From JAOUEA01 sp038249195 (lineage in GTDB: Bacteria > Actinomycetota > UBA4738 > HRBIN12): 64,000 nucleotides of DNA. Made by a program: the position numbers and the translations under genes. Where the stretch lies: positions 62,001 through 126,000 of the forward strand of contig JBBRWM010000004.1 of NCBI GenBank assembly GCA_038249195.1. The letters are read 5' to 3'. Positions 40,461 to 49,531 of this stretch are shown one piece after another (the stretch's first letter is position 1; each line of letters begins with the position of its first letter). Under the pieces are notes generated by a model, which did not search any database, had not been told where the DNA came from, and saw only the letters and a list, made by a program, of their open reading frames with translations.

Positions 40461-41866
40461 GCTTCGGGGACGGCGGGGCGCTCGTCCGCGGATCCATCGC
40501 CCCCGAGTTCGCGCTCGACCTCCCGTTCCACCTGCGCGATGCCGCGCGGACGGCCCTGGCGCACCCACAGCCGGGCGAAGACCGCCGCGATCGCCAGGGC
40601 CGCGACGAGCGAGGCGATCGGGTAGCCGCGGCCGAGGTTCACGACGATGGTGAACAAGACCACGGCCGCGCCGAAGGAATTCACGATCACGTAGCGCCAG
40701 GCGCCGTCCTGCCGCGAGAACTTGGTCATGGCAAGCAGACCGCTCAGGAAGCTCACGAACACGGCCACCGCGTAGAAAAGGACGAGTTCCTGGTCGCGAC
40801 CGCCGGCGGCCAGCACGACCACAACGGCGACGCCGAGGAAGACGGCAACGCTCCAGTACGGGGTGTGATGGCGGTTGGTGTGGCCGAGCGGTGCCGGCAG
40901 GATCCCTACGTGGGTCCCGTCGTCTCGCCCACGACGCGCCAGCGCCTTCAGCAGCCCCGGTCCCGCCTGGAACGACGAGGACGCGGCCGCGAGCAGGAGC
41001 AGCGACGAGGCCAGCTGGAAGCCGGCGAACAGCGGTCCGCTGCCCGCGGCGTTGCGGGCGACGTCCGCGATCAGGGTCGAGTCGGCGGCTGGGATGCCCG
41101 TGCGCAAGTGCACGGCGAGCAGGGCGATGAGCAGGGTGAGCGATCCCTCGATCGCGAAGGTGAGCCACAGCGTGATCCGGCCGAAGCGTTCCCGGCCTCG
41201 GTTGTCGAGCTGGCCGAGCTGGGCGATCGCGCTGGACGGAGCTTCGACGCCCGTCGCCAGCGCCATCGCAACCGGGAACGCCAAGAACACCGTCCAGTGC
41301 GTCGCGGTGCCGTTCCCGGACATCGGCGCCGTGCCGATCGCGTGCGGATGCAGGAAGCCCAAGGCGATCACGGGCAATGCGACCGCCACGAACGCCACCG
41401 TCATCGTCGCGAAGACGCTTCGTCCGAGATGCCCGAGCAGGGTGATCGCCGCCACCACCGTGACCAACACCAACGCGATGAGGACTCGGAAGGGGGCGAG
41501 GGCGGGCACGTAGGCGATGACCGCGCTGGAGGCGGCAGCCACGCTGATCGCGATCGTCAGCACGAAGTCGACGATCAAGGCGCCGAGGGGCAGGAAGGCC
41601 CACCCCTCCCCGAAGGCGGCGCCCGTGGCCGCCACGGCGCCGCCGCCCTCCGGGAAGCGGCGGATCAGCTGGTCGTAGTTCAGTCGGACGATCGAGATGA
41701 TCCCCAGGACCATCACCATCGTGAAGAGCAGGAGGCGGAGGTCTCCGCCGAGAGCACGCAGGGCGGCCTCGATCGCGTAGGCCACCGAGGACACCGGATC
41801 CGCCATCACGGCGAAGGAGAACGCGAACAGCAAGACGCCGGTGCGGGTCGCGCGGCGCGATCGCAT
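40457..41866 (-). CDS. APC-superfamily permease
   Basis: 469 residues, about 12 transmembrane helices, starting at the ATG 41866 that overlaps the NUDIX gene stop (TGATG). The first helix carries FAVMADPVSSVAYAIEAAL, a relative of the DALSSVAYATEE signature of the KimA-like permeases further right but with Ala-Asp-Pro instead of Ser-Asp-Ala. It lacks their long cytoplasmic C-terminus, ending with a charged helix (AQVEREVERELGGDGS). Amino acid or K+ transport are both possible. Co-translation with a NUDIX protein is unusual and unexplained. Confidence 0.82.
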   Translation of the reverse strand: MRSRRATRTGVLLFAFSFAVMADPVSSVAYAIEAALRALGGDLRLLLFTMVMVLGIISIVRLNYDQLIRRFPEGGGAVAATGAAFGEGWAFLPLGALIVDFVLTIAISVAAASSAVIAYVPALAPFRVLIALVLVTVVAAITLLGHLGRSVFATMTVAFVAVALPVIALGFLHPHAIGTAPMSGNGTATHWTVFLAFPVAMALATGVEAPSSAIAQLGQLDNRGRERFGRITLWLTFAIEGSLTLLIALLAVHLRTGIPAADSTLIADVARNAAGSGPLFAGFQLASSLLLLAAASSSFQAGPGLLKALARRGRDDGTHVGILPAPLGHTNRHHTPYWSVAVFLGVAVVVVLAAGGRDQELVLFYAVAVFVSFLSGLLAMTKFSRQDGAWRYVIVNSFGAAVVLFTIVVNLGRGYPIASLVAALAIAAVFARLWVRQGRPRGIAQVEREVERELGGDGSADERPAVPEA

Positions 41867-42360
41867 CAACGGGCCTGGAACCGGCCGCTGGCGCGCCACG
41901 CGCGATGGAGCTCGAGACCCAGACGGGTCGATCCGAGCAGGGGCTCGGGCGGTGCCGCGGGATCGAACCACGCCGCGTCCACCATCTCATCGCCGTCGGG
42001 GGTGGGCTCCCCGCGCCAGCTGCGCAGCTCGAACCAGAGCCCGAAGTAGTGGGTCCTGTCCCCGTTAGGGAACGTCGCGATGTGATTGTCTGCCCGGGAG
42101 ATACACGCGTAGGCCTCCAGATCGCCCTCCTCGGCGATCAGACCGAGCTCTTCGCGCAGCTCCGCGAGAGCGGTTTCCGCGAAGCTGCTGCCCTCCTCGG
42201 CCCCTCCTCCCGGCATGGCCCACGTGCGGTCGTCGCTCCGCAGGCCGAGCAGGACCTTGGCGTCCGTCCCGATCACGCAGACCGTGGCGCCCGGCCACAG
42301 CACCAGCTCGCCGCCGATCTTCTGACGCAGGCGCCACAACGAGGAGCCCTCGAAACCCAT
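41866..42360 (-). CDS. NUDIX hydrolase
   Basis: 164 residues. The NUDIX box reads GGGAEEGSSFAETALAELRE followed by ELGL. Its core A-E-L-R-E-E-L-G-L keeps the metal-binding glutamates, but the usual Arg before the first Glu is Ala and the first box Glu is Ser, so activity may be weaker or different. The rest (ATVCVIGTDAKVLLGLRSDDRTWAMPGG, YFGLWFELRSWRGEP) is a typical sanitising-type fold that hydrolyses nucleoside diphosphate derivatives. It starts the two-gene unit with the APC permease and is divergent from hppA. Confidence 0.9.
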   Translation of the reverse strand: MGFEGSSLWRLRQKIGGELVLWPGATVCVIGTDAKVLLGLRSDDRTWAMPGGGAEEGSSFAETALAELREELGLIAEEGDLEAYACISRADNHIATFPNGDRTHYFGLWFELRSWRGEPTPDGDEMVDAAWFDPAAPPEPLLGSTRLGLELHRAWRASGRFQAR

Positions 42361-42417
42361 CGAGGCATGCTAGCCGTCCGTGGGTCGGACCCGACTTGCC
42401 GGCCCGCCCGCGTCGCC

Positions 42418-42458
42418 GCAGGTCGCTGCAGGTCGCTGCACCCGCCGTTCCCTATACT
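42418..42458 (+). promoter_or_regulatory. Candidate hppA promoter with short tandem repeat
   Basis: A TATACT -10-like box at 42453-42458 stands 60 bp before the hppA start. Just upstream, gcaggtcgct is repeated twice plus three bases (42418-42440), where a -35 box or activator site would be. The assignment is by pattern only. Confidence 0.35.
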
Positions 42459-42518
42459 TCACGGGTTCCGGCCCCGGTCGGGACCTGAGAGAGGCCCCAA
42501 GCCCACACAGGAGGTTCG

Positions 42519-44792
42519 ATGCTCGGCGCTGTCCTCGCCCAGGAGGGCGGACCACTTCAGGTGGTCTTCAGCTCGTCCAACAAGACGGCGCTGTGGGTGA
42601 TCCTCGGCGTATCCCTCGTTGCCCTGGTGTTCGCCTATTACCTCGTGCGGGAGGTGCTGAAGGCGCCCGAGGGGACGGACACGATGCGGGAGATCGCGAA
42701 GGCGATCCAGGAGGGTGCCTCCGCGTATCTCTCCCGGCAGTTCCGGACGCTGGCTGTGTTCGTCGCGCTGATCGGCGTGGCGCTGTTCTTCGTGCTGCCC
42801 GTCTCCAGCGAGGCGACGACCTCCATCCTCGGGCTCTCCCCCAACCTCTCCATCCGGCTGGGACGTTCGATCGCGTTCATCCTCGGGGCGAGCTTCTCCG
42901 CCATCACGGGCTACGTCGGGATGTGGCTGGCGGTGCGAGCGAACGTGCGGACGGCGAACGCCGCGCGCGAGTCCGGCCTGCGCTCCGCGGTACGGCTGGC
43001 CTTCCGTGCCGGCGGCGTGGCGGGCATGTTCACTGTGGGGCTCGGCCTCTTCGGCGCCACCGCCGTGCTCATCATCTACAAGCAGGACGCCACGAGCGTG
43101 CTGGTGGGCTTCGGGTTCGGCGGGGCACTCCTCGCGATGTTCATGCGGGTCGGGGGCGGCATCTTCACCAAGGCGGCGGACGTTGGCGCCGACCTGGTGG
43201 GCAAAGTGGAGCAGGGCATCCCCGAGGACGACCCTCGCAACGCCGCCACCATCGCGGACAACGTGGGCGACAACGTGGGGGATTGCGCCGGGATGGCCGC
43301 CGACCTCTTCGAGTCCTCCGAGGTAACCCTGATCGCGTCGCTGATCCTCGGCGCCGCCGCCTACGCCGGCTCCCCGCAGGGAGCGATCATCGGCGTGATG
43401 TTCCCCTTGTTCATCCGTGCCGTGGGCGTGGTCACGTCGATCATCGGGATCATGGCGGTCACGCCGCGAACCGAGTCCGAGTCGGGGATGAAGGCCATCA
43501 ACCGCGGGTTCTTCCTGTCGGCCATCATCTCTGCCGCGGCGGCGTTCGTGATCTCCCACTTCTACATGCACAGCTACAAGCCCGCGATCGCGGTCTCCAT
43601 CGGACTCGTCCTGGCGGCGATCATCCAGGTGATCACGCAGTACTTCACCGACACCAAGTTCAAGCCGGTGCAGGAGATCGCGGAGTCCACGGTGACAGGC
43701 CCGGCCACGACGATCCTGTCCGGGTTCTCGATCGGCCTGGAGTCGACGGTCTACGCCGCCCTGATCCTGGCGGGCGCCATCGTTTCGGCGTTCTACCTCG
43801 GGGGCACGACGTCGGAGCGCCTGTACTTCATCGCCCTCGCCGGCATGGGGATGCTCACCACGGTGGGCGTGGTGGTCTCGATGGACACCTACGGACCCAT
43901 CTCCGACAACGCGCAGGGCATCGCGGAGATGTCCGGCGAGTTCGAGGGTCGGCCCGCCGAGATCCTGGGCGGGCTCGACGCCGTGGGCAACTCCACGAAG
44001 GCCATCACCAAGGGGATGGCCATCGCCACCGCAGTCCTCGCGGCCACCTCGCTGTTCGGTTCCTTCGAGGAGGCGTTGCGGGGGGCCGGCTTCATCTTCA
44101 ACGGGATCCGCATCGACGAGCCCGACGTGCTGGTGGGCCTGCTGATCGGCGGCTCCGTGCCGTTCATCTTCTCTTCGCTCGCCATCCGCGCGGTAAGCCG
44201 GGCGGCCTCGCAGGTCGTGGTGGAGGTGCGCAACCAGTTCCGTCTTCACCCGGGGATCATGACGTACGAGGAGAAACCGGACTACGGCGCGGTGGTCGAC
44301 ATCTGCACCAAGACATCGTTGCGCGAGCTCACGACCCCCGGCCTGCTGGCGGTGCTGTCCCCGATCTTCGCCGGCTTCTTCCTGAAGGGGGAGGCGCTCG
44401 GCGGCTTCCTCGCGGGCGCCATCCTTACCGGACAGCTCCTGGCCGTCATGCTCTCCAATGCCGGCGGCGCATGGGACAACGCCAAGAAGTTCATCGAAGA
44501 GGGGAACTACGGCGGGAAGGGGTCCGAGAGCCACAAGGCCGCGGTGATCGGCGACACCGTGGGCGATCCGTTCAAGGACACCGCCGGACCCGCCCTCAAT
44601 CCGCTCATCAAGGTCATGAACCTCGTCGCCCTGCTGATCGCGCCGCTGGTGGTCACCCACGCGGACGACACGGCCCTGCGCGTCGCCGTAGTGATCGTTA
44701 CGGCGGCGATCCTGGCCGCGTCGATCTACGTGTCCAAGTCCCGCAAGTCGGAGCTGGGCGAGGAGATCAGGGCAGCCAACACGGCGAGCTGA
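42519..44792 (+). CDS. hppA: K+-independent proton-translocating pyrophosphatase
   Basis: 757 residues and about 16 transmembrane helices, starting at an ATG after AGGAGG. The pyrophosphate site is complete: [45 protein letters not shown] and, late in the chain, [16 protein letters not shown]. The discriminating position reads [10 protein letters not shown]; a Lys here (Ala in K+-dependent enzymes) marks the K+-independent class, which pumps H+. It conserves energy from biosynthetic pyrophosphate as a proton gradient that can drive the antiporters coded nearby. The OB-fold gene follows 24 bp later. Confidence 0.97.
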   Translation: MLGAVLAQEGGPLQVVFSSSNKTALWVILGVSLVALVFAYYLVREVLKAPEGTDTMREIAKAIQEGASAYLSRQFRTLAVFVALIGVALFFVLPVSSEATTSILGLSPNLSIRLGRSIAFILGASFSAITGYVGMWLAVRANVRTANAARESGLRSAVRLAFRAGGVAGMFTVGLGLFGATAVLIIYKQDATSVLVGFGFGGALLAMFMRVGGGIFTKAADVGADLVGKVEQGIPEDDPRNAATIADNVGDNVGDCAGMAADLFESSEVTLIASLILGAAAYAGSPQGAIIGVMFPLFIRAVGVVTSIIGIMAVTPRTESESGMKAINRGFFLSAIISAAAAFVISHFYMHSYKPAIAVSIGLVLAAIIQVITQYFTDTKFKPVQEIAESTVTGPATTILSGFSIGLESTVYAALILAGAIVSAFYLGGTTSERLYFIALAGMGMLTTVGVVVSMDTYGPISDNAQGIAEMSGEFEGRPAEILGGLDAVGNSTKAITKGMAIATAVLAATSLFGSFEEALRGAGFIFNGIRIDEPDVLVGLLIGGSVPFIFSSLAIRAVSRAASQVVVEVRNQFRLHPGIMTYEEKPDYGAVVDICTKTSLRELTTPGLLAVLSPIFAGFFLKGEALGGFLAGAILTGQLLAVMLSNAGGAWDNAKKFIEEGNYGGKGSESHKAAVIGDTVGDPFKDTAGPALNPLIKVMNLVALLIAPLVVTHADDTALRVAVVIVTAAILAASIYVSKSRKSELGEEIRAANTAS

Positions 44793-44816
44793 GACGAGCG
44801 CTCGCGGAGGCGGGAG

Positions 44817-45176
44817 ATGGGAGCCATCCGTCGCTGGCTCGACCGATTGACCGAGAGCGACGAGGCGCGCCTCGCGTTGGAGATCGTCACATGGTCGGAG
44901 ACCGTGCCGGGCACCGTTCGGATCGACGAGGCACCCATGCGGGGTCGCGTGAAGATCGCGGGTGTCATCAAGCGCATGACGGTCTTCCCGATGCACGACC
45001 ACGAGTCGCTGGAGGCCCTGATCTCCGACGGCACCGGCGAGGTCACCGTGGTGTTCATGGGACGGCGGGGCATCAGCGGGCTCTCCCTTGGGACGCGGGT
45101 CGTGGTCGAGGGCGTGCTCGGGGAGCAGCGCGGGGCCATCAGGATGATCAATCCGCTGCTGCGGTTCAGCGCGTAG
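44817..45176 (+). CDS. OB-fold nucleic-acid-binding-like protein
   Basis: 119 residues. The centre (RGRVKIAGVIKRMTVFPMHDHESLEALISDGTGEVTVVFMG, seen here in pieces VKIAGVIKRM, EALISDGTGEVTVVFMG and GTRVVVEGVLGEQRG) follows the strand-turn pattern of a single OB fold of the RecG/aspartyl-tRNA-synthetase anticodon-like type. In Actinobacteria such a gene commonly lies next to TrkA genes and an APC permease, as it does here, although in this window those genes are convergent. Its function is unknown. It follows hppA closely and may share its transcript. Confidence 0.8.
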   Translation: MGAIRRWLDRLTESDEARLALEIVTWSETVPGTVRIDEAPMRGRVKIAGVIKRMTVFPMHDHESLEALISDGTGEVTVVFMGRRGISGLSLGTRVVVEGVLGEQRGAIRMINPLLRFSA

Positions 45177-45214
45177 CCGACGCTGGAGGCGGGAGGGCTG
45201 GCGCGTGGCGGGCG

Positions 45215-45309
45215 GCTGAAGGGTCGGCTGCGGGGAACGCTTCCTCGCTCGCGGCCCTGCGGGCGCGCTTCGCTCGCTCCAGATGTTCCCCTCCGCCGAT
45301 CCCTTCAGC
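45215..45309. repeat. 95-bp nested inverted repeat
   Basis: The outer arms are GCTGAAGGGTCGGC (45215-45228) and GCCGATCCCTTCAGC (45295-45309), which pair over 14 bp with one bulged base. The inner arms GGGGAAC (45232-45238) and GTTCCCC (45285-45291) pair perfectly. The loop region itself holds two related copies of a CGCTTC...CTCGCTCGC word. It lies in the 254-bp gap between the convergent OB-fold and TrkA genes, so it could end both transcripts, but its size and symmetry also fit a small non-coding mobile or REP-like element. The remaining gap (45310-45430) shows only a short direct repeat (cgttgcgcggtg twice). Confidence 0.8.
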
Positions 45310-45430
45310 GTTCGGCTGCTTCGGCGACCAACCCGATCGCCGCTGACCGCCGCGGTTCTTAGTTTTGGTCGTGCCGCTCGTTGCGCGGTGGCCTCGGGCT
45401 CTTGGTTGGGGGTCGTTGCGCGGTGCCGGG

Positions 45431-46120
45431 TTAGGCGGGTGGGTTGAGGGGGGTCGCCGGGCCGACGATGGCGTCGCGGAGGCCGCGCTCGGCTTGGGCG
45501 TTGGCGAGGGCGAGGACCTCGTCGCCGGCGGCCAGCACGGTCTCGGGCTGGGGGATGACGACGTGGCCGTCGCGCAAGATGGCCACCACGGCGGAATCGG
45601 TCGGCAGGCGGAGTCCGTAGATGGGTTGTCCCACGGAGGGGGAGCCCTGGGGCAGGGTCATCTCCACGATGGAGACACGGCCGCCTTCCAGGCGGATCAG
45701 CCTCACCAGGTCACCCACGGTGACGGCCTCCTCCACCATGGCGGTGAGGATGTGGGGCGGGGAGACCGCCGCGTCGACGCCCCACTGTTCGTTGAAGAGC
45801 CACTCGTTCTTGGGGTGGTTCACGCGCGCCAGGACGCGCGGCACCGCGAACTCCTGCTTGGACAGAAGCGACGTCACGAGGTTGTCCTCGTCGTCGCCCG
45901 TCGCGGCCACCACAACCTCGGCCTTGGCGAGCTCCGCCTCCTCGAGGACCCACGGCTCGCACGCGTCACCGTGGATGAGCCGGATGCCCTCGAACTCGGC
46001 GCGGACTCGTTCCACGACCTCCACGTCTTGGTCGATCAACGTGACGGAGTGACCGCGTTCCGCCAGGTCGGCCGAAAGGTGGCGGCCCACCGCGCCCGCA
46101 CCCGTGACCACGACGCGCAT
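45431..46120 (-). CDS. TrkA-type K+ uptake regulatory protein (RCK N and C domains)
   Basis: 229 residues. The N-terminal Rossmann fold opens MRVVVTGAGAVGRHLSADLAERGHSVTLID with the GxGxxG dinucleotide-binding loop and the Asp at the end of strand 2 that prefers NAD(H). The C-terminal RCK_C domain (VSIVEMTLPQGSPSVGQPIYGLRLP...VIPQPETVLAAGDEVLALA) could bind a nucleotide such as c-di-AMP. It is the last gene of the permease-TrkA-TrkA operon; its ATG overlaps the stop of the previous gene by 1-2 bases (TGATG). It gates or stabilises a K+ transporter in the family. Confidence 0.92.
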   Translation of the reverse strand: MRVVVTGAGAVGRHLSADLAERGHSVTLIDQDVEVVERVRAEFEGIRLIHGDACEPWVLEEAELAKAEVVVAATGDDEDNLVTSLLSKQEFAVPRVLARVNHPKNEWLFNEQWGVDAAVSPPHILTAMVEEAVTVGDLVRLIRLEGGRVSIVEMTLPQGSPSVGQPIYGLRLPTDSAVVAILRDGHVVIPQPETVLAAGDEVLALANAQAERGLRDAIVGPATPLNPPA

Positions 46121-46782
46121 CAGTGCAGGTCTCCTGTGGCCGCGAGTTGCTCATCCAGTGCGTCCATGCCGTCCTTGACGAGCATGACGCTGAGATAGTC
46201 GCCGTCTTGCAACAGCGTCTCATCCGAGGCGAGGAGGCCGCCCCCTCCGCGCGATATCCCCACCACCATGACCTTGCCCGTAACGTTCAGCGCCGTCGCG
46301 GCCTTCCCCACGAGATGGCTCGGGACCGGGATCCGCATCCGCAGCAGATCACCGCCTCCGATCGATTCGCGTACCTCGGCGCGATCGTGCAGGAGCATGA
46401 GCTCGATCTGCTTCACGCCCCATCTCGTGGCGGCCACGGTCTGGATGTTCAATCGCTCGTAGATGTCGGCGCGGCGGGGATCGTAGATGCGCGCGATCAC
46501 CTTGGGCACGTGATAGTGCTCGAGCGCCACGCGCGCGGACACGATGTTGGAGTTGTCTCCGCTGGACACCGCCACGAACGCCTCGGCGTCCTTGATGCCG
46601 GCGGCCTCGAGGATGTCGCGATCGAACCCCAGCCCGACGACCTTCTTCGCGGTCTCGCCGGGGGGGTACTTCACGAAGGAGGCCGGATTCTTGTCCACGA
46701 CGGTGACGTCGTGTCCCGACTCCAAGAGCTGCAGCGAGAGGGCCGATCCCACGCGGCCGCAGCCCATGATCATGATCCGCAT
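46120..46782 (-). CDS. TrkA-type K+ uptake regulatory protein (RCK N and C domains)
   Basis: 220 residues. The ATG at 46782 starts the Rossmann fold (MRIMIMGCGRVGSALSLQLL) 11 bp after the permease stop; the open frame further upstream has no match. The nucleotide loop GCGRVGS and Asp in VTVVDKNP are present, as are EAFVAVSSGDNSNIVSA and a C-terminal domain with a DYLSVMLVKD end. With the neighbouring TrkA-like protein it could form a hetero-octameric gating ring. Its partner is likely the KimA-like permease coded just upstream rather than TrkH/KtrB, which is absent from the window. Confidence 0.92.
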   Translation of the reverse strand: MRIMIMGCGRVGSALSLQLLESGHDVTVVDKNPASFVKYPPGETAKKVVGLGFDRDILEAAGIKDAEAFVAVSSGDNSNIVSARVALEHYHVPKVIARIYDPRRADIYERLNIQTVAATRWGVKQIELMLLHDRAEVRESIGGGDLLRMRIPVPSHLVGKAATALNVTGKVMVVGISRGGGGLLASDETLLQDGDYLSVMLVKDGMDALDEQLAATGDLH

Positions 46783-46793
46783 CGGCGGGAAGA

Positions 46794-49253
46794 CTACTCC
46801 ACGCCTGTTGGCGTGGCCACGCGCCGGATGCTCGGCGTCGTCCGGCCAGCGAAGTGATAGGGGACGGCGGCGATATCGACGTGCGCGTACCGGCCGAGGG
46901 TCCGCGCGATCCGCCGACTCGTTCGGTCGTGGAGCAGCCGCTGCAGAAGCTTCGGATAGTCCCTGCGTGGCATCACGACGGTGACTTCGGAGCCTATCGT
47001 GGCGAGAGCGAGTACCTCGGATTCGAGCGTCCTCGGGATGTTGCGATCCCAGCATTCCACGATGTCCAAGCGGATCGGGATCCCGTGGCCCATCCATCGC
47101 TCGGCCAGGCGCGTGGCGCGTTCAGGGTCCACGGCGGCGTGAACCGCCCGGATCTCGGTGGCGCCGAGCGTCAGCGCGTAGCGGGCGGCCCGCAGAACCG
47201 CCACGTCCAACGTGTCAACGAGGAGCACCACGCTGTGGGTGGCCCTCGTCGTTAGGCGGACCGTAGGGAGCCCGAGCACGTCCGACGACAGGGGGTGCAC
47301 GCCGTCGGGATGGTCGCGTACGAGCGTGATGCGGACGTTGTCATACGCGAGGAGCGCCCGCGCATACCGTGCACCGGCCCGTTTCTGGGAGAGCCGCTGC
47401 CGAAGGGAACGATCGTGGGACACCGGCACGAGGAGCGTGAGGTCCTGATCTCTGGGCATCGAGCCAAAGAAGCCGGCCAGCCGGGCGCTCTCATCTCCGC
47501 GCCCGCGCAGGACCCGCAGCGGGATCGAGCTGAGGCCGGCTTGCTCCCACGCGGCCTCAACCGACAAGGTCTCGACCGGGTCATCCTCAAGGAAGACGGC
47601 CGTCACCGGCGTGCGCAGCGTCTTCGCGTAGCCCAGGGCGTGGACGGTCTTCGCGTCGACCGCGTCGACCAGCAAGATGGCCGGCGGACGCTGGGGTTCA
47701 ACGTCGTCGTAGGTTTCGGGGAAGGTGCGGAGATCCCGTTCCAGCTCACGGCGCTCGAGTTCGTACTGCTTGTTCAGGCGAAACAGGACCACGACAAGCA
47801 CGGGAACGAGGACCATCACGACCCAGGCCCCGTCGGCGAATTTCGTGACGCTGATCATCACGAGCACGACGGATGTAGCGACGGCGCCCGCGCCGTTGAT
47901 GATCAGCCCCGTTTTCCAGCCTGGCTCGCGCAACCGCAGGTGCCGTCTCGCCATGCCGGCTTGGGACAACGAGAAGGACGTGAAGACGCCGATCGCGTAG
48001 AACGGGATCAGCCTGGTCACGTTGGCTTCGAATAGCACGACGAGTCCACCGGCCGCGATGGCCAGGGCGATGATGCCGTTGGAGAAGACCAGGCGGTGTC
48101 CGCGCGTCGTGAACTGGCGTGGGAGGAAGCTGTCGTCCGCGGCGAAATTTGCGAGGCGCGGGAAATCGGCGAAGGCGGTGTTCGCCGCAAGCACGAGGAT
48201 CGCCATCGTCGCCACCTGCAGCACGTAGAACATCAGGTTGCCCAATCCCCCCGAGCCGAACACGGCCCGCCCGATCTCGGACAGAACGGTGCTGGTGGCG
48301 TTCTTGGCAAGATCCGGCCGTACGTGAAGCTCCTGCGCGAGGAATGAGATGCCGAGGAACATCGTCGCGAGGATCACTCCCATCGCGGTCAGCGTCTTCT
48401 GGGCGTTCCGCCATTCCGGCGGCCTGAAGGCCGGGACTCCGTTGGAGATCGCCTCGACACCGGTCATGGCGGTGCTGCCCGATGCCATCGCGTGGAGGGC
48501 GACGAACAATGGCACGCCCGCGAGCCAACCGGTCCCTTGACGAACCGTTTCTGCGGTGACGTCCGGCTGCAACCCTCCCGCCACGATCCGCACGAACCCC
48601 ACCGTCATCAGGGTGAATACACTCAGGATGAACACGTACGTGGGCGCGGCGAAGATGCGGCCCGAGTCCTTCACGCCGCGCAGATTGCCGACGGCGATCA
48701 GAGCGATGAACGAGAGTGCCAGGGGTACGCGCAACGGGCTGAGAGCCGGCACCGCCGCGATGATCGCGGCCACGCCGGCTGAGGTTGATACCGCAACCGT
48801 CAGCACATAGTCGGTGAGGAGCGCCACACCCGCGACCTGCGCGGGCAGGAGGCCGAAGTTGTCCTTCGTCACGACGTACGCGCCACCGGCGGATGGGTAC
48901 GCCTTGATCGTTTGGCGGTAGCTGAAGATCAAGATCGCGAGTACGCCCACGATGGCGAGGGAGAGGGGCATCAACAAGGCGAATGCCACTGCCCCGAAAC
49001 CGAGGATGAACAAGGTCTTCAGCATTTCCTCGGTGGCATACGCGACGGAGGAGAGTGCGTCCGAGGAGAAGATCGCCAACGCAGCGAGCTTGGTGAGGCG
49101 TTCGTGGATCAGGTGGGCCGTGGGGATCGCTGGACCGAGGACCAGGCGCTTCACCCGCTCGCTCCGAGTAGACCCGCGCGACCTCGGGGGGGTGGTGCTG
49201 GGGAGTACGGGCGAGAGGGTGGCGTTCGAACTCGACGGCGCCGAGCGTCTCAT
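46794..49253 (-). CDS. KimA-like APC-superfamily K+ permease
   Basis: 819 residues: a polar N-terminus, then FSSDALSSVAYATEEML and 12 transmembrane helices to about residue 470. A cytoplasmic C-terminal region of about 330 residues with universal-stress-like strands (PAILLVDAVDAKTVHALGYAK, VVLLVDTLDVAVLRAARYALTLG) follows. The SSDALSSVAYATEE signature and long C-terminus match the KUP/KimA branch that imports K+ with H+ and, in Bacillus, is inhibited by c-di-AMP. It leads an operon with two TrkA proteins. The upstream gap carries three KdpE-like boxes shared with the divergent kdpDE-like pair. A related permease is coded at 51734. Confidence 0.85.
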   Translation of the reverse strand: MRRSAPSSSNATLSPVLPSTTPPRSRGSTRSERVKRLVLGPAIPTAHLIHERLTKLAALAIFSSDALSSVAYATEEMLKTLFILGFGAVAFALLMPLSLAIVGVLAILIFSYRQTIKAYPSAGGAYVVTKDNFGLLPAQVAGVALLTDYVLTVAVSTSAGVAAIIAAVPALSPLRVPLALSFIALIAVGNLRGVKDSGRIFAAPTYVFILSVFTLMTVGFVRIVAGGLQPDVTAETVRQGTGWLAGVPLFVALHAMASGSTAMTGVEAISNGVPAFRPPEWRNAQKTLTAMGVILATMFLGISFLAQELHVRPDLAKNATSTVLSEIGRAVFGSGGLGNLMFYVLQVATMAILVLAANTAFADFPRLANFAADDSFLPRQFTTRGHRLVFSNGIIALAIAAGGLVVLFEANVTRLIPFYAIGVFTSFSLSQAGMARRHLRLREPGWKTGLIINGAGAVATSVVLVMISVTKFADGAWVVMVLVPVLVVVLFRLNKQYELERRELERDLRTFPETYDDVEPQRPPAILLVDAVDAKTVHALGYAKTLRTPVTAVFLEDDPVETLSVEAAWEQAGLSSIPLRVLRGRGDESARLAGFFGSMPRDQDLTLLVPVSHDRSLRQRLSQKRAGARYARALLAYDNVRITLVRDHPDGVHPLSSDVLGLPTVRLTTRATHSVVLLVDTLDVAVLRAARYALTLGATEIRAVHAAVDPERATRLAERWMGHGIPIRLDIVECWDRNIPRTLESEVLALATIGSEVTVVMPRRDYPKLLQRLLHDRTSRRIARTLGRYAHVDIAAVPYHFAGRTTPSIRRVATPTGVE

Positions 49254-49308
49254 GGCGGCACCTTCTCAGCGAGGACGTGAGGAACTTGCTAAGAAAGCGG
49301 CTGTTCTC

Positions 49309-49324
49309 GTAAGAAACGTGTGAA
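49309..49324. promoter_or_regulatory. KdpE-like tandem box 1 (gtaag-N6-gtgaa)
   Basis: gtaag at 49309-49313 and gtgaa at 49320-49324 are 11 bp apart start to start. It is one of three such boxes in the gap between the divergent KimA-like permease and the kinase gene; this one is about 55 bp upstream of the permease start. A weaker match (gtgag...gctaa) lies at 49277-49292. Confidence 0.5.
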
Positions 49325-49464
49325 GAGGCTCGGAACGGACGGGGCCCGGGGTCCGGCGACTGGAGGGTGTCGCCGGATCCCGGGCTGGGGATCGCTACTC
49401 GGAGGTTCAGGTTCAGATCCCAAAAGGGGTGGAATCTGTCTAGCAAGACCATCGTCCGTGCCCC

Positions 49465-49480
49465 GTGAGGGATGCGTAAA
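49465..49480. promoter_or_regulatory. KdpE-like tandem box 2 (gtgag-N6-gtaaa)
   Basis: gtgag at 49465-49469 and gtaaa at 49476-49480, again with an 11-bp period, 52-67 bp upstream of the kinase start at 49532. Confidence 0.5.
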
Positions 49481-49496
49481 GGAAGGCCCACTTGCC

Positions 49497-49512
49497 GTGA
49501 AGATCGTGTGAA
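49497..49512. promoter_or_regulatory. KdpE-like tandem box 3 (gtgaa-N6-gtgaa)
   Basis: gtgaa at 49497-49501 and an exact second gtgaa at 49508-49512. It is the best of the three boxes and lies 20-35 bp before the kinase start, 17 bp after box 2. Confidence 0.55.
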
Positions 49513-49531
49513 AGCCACTAGCGTTGAGCGA

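Noticed and set aside
39713..42049. A 778-codon plus-strand frame over nhaA and the APC permease
   Set aside because: It is out of frame with nhaA and antisense to the permease and NUDIX genes, all of which have clear family motifs.
42459..42518. A CTGAGAG stretch before hppA resembling part of a TPP riboswitch
   Set aside because: The paired conserved strands of the TPP aptamer are absent and the gene is not a thiamin gene.
42459..45002. An 847-codon open frame on the minus strand across hppA
   Set aside because: It is antisense to a fully conserved H+-pyrophosphatase and its translation is low-complexity His/Arg/Asp-rich text typical of the reverse frame of GC-rich genes.
49254..49531. 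Possible c-di-AMP (ydaO-yuaA) riboswitch before the KimA-like permease
   Set aside because: Bacillus KimA has one, so I looked. The conserved ydaO strands are not present on the minus strand here; only the tandem boxes are.
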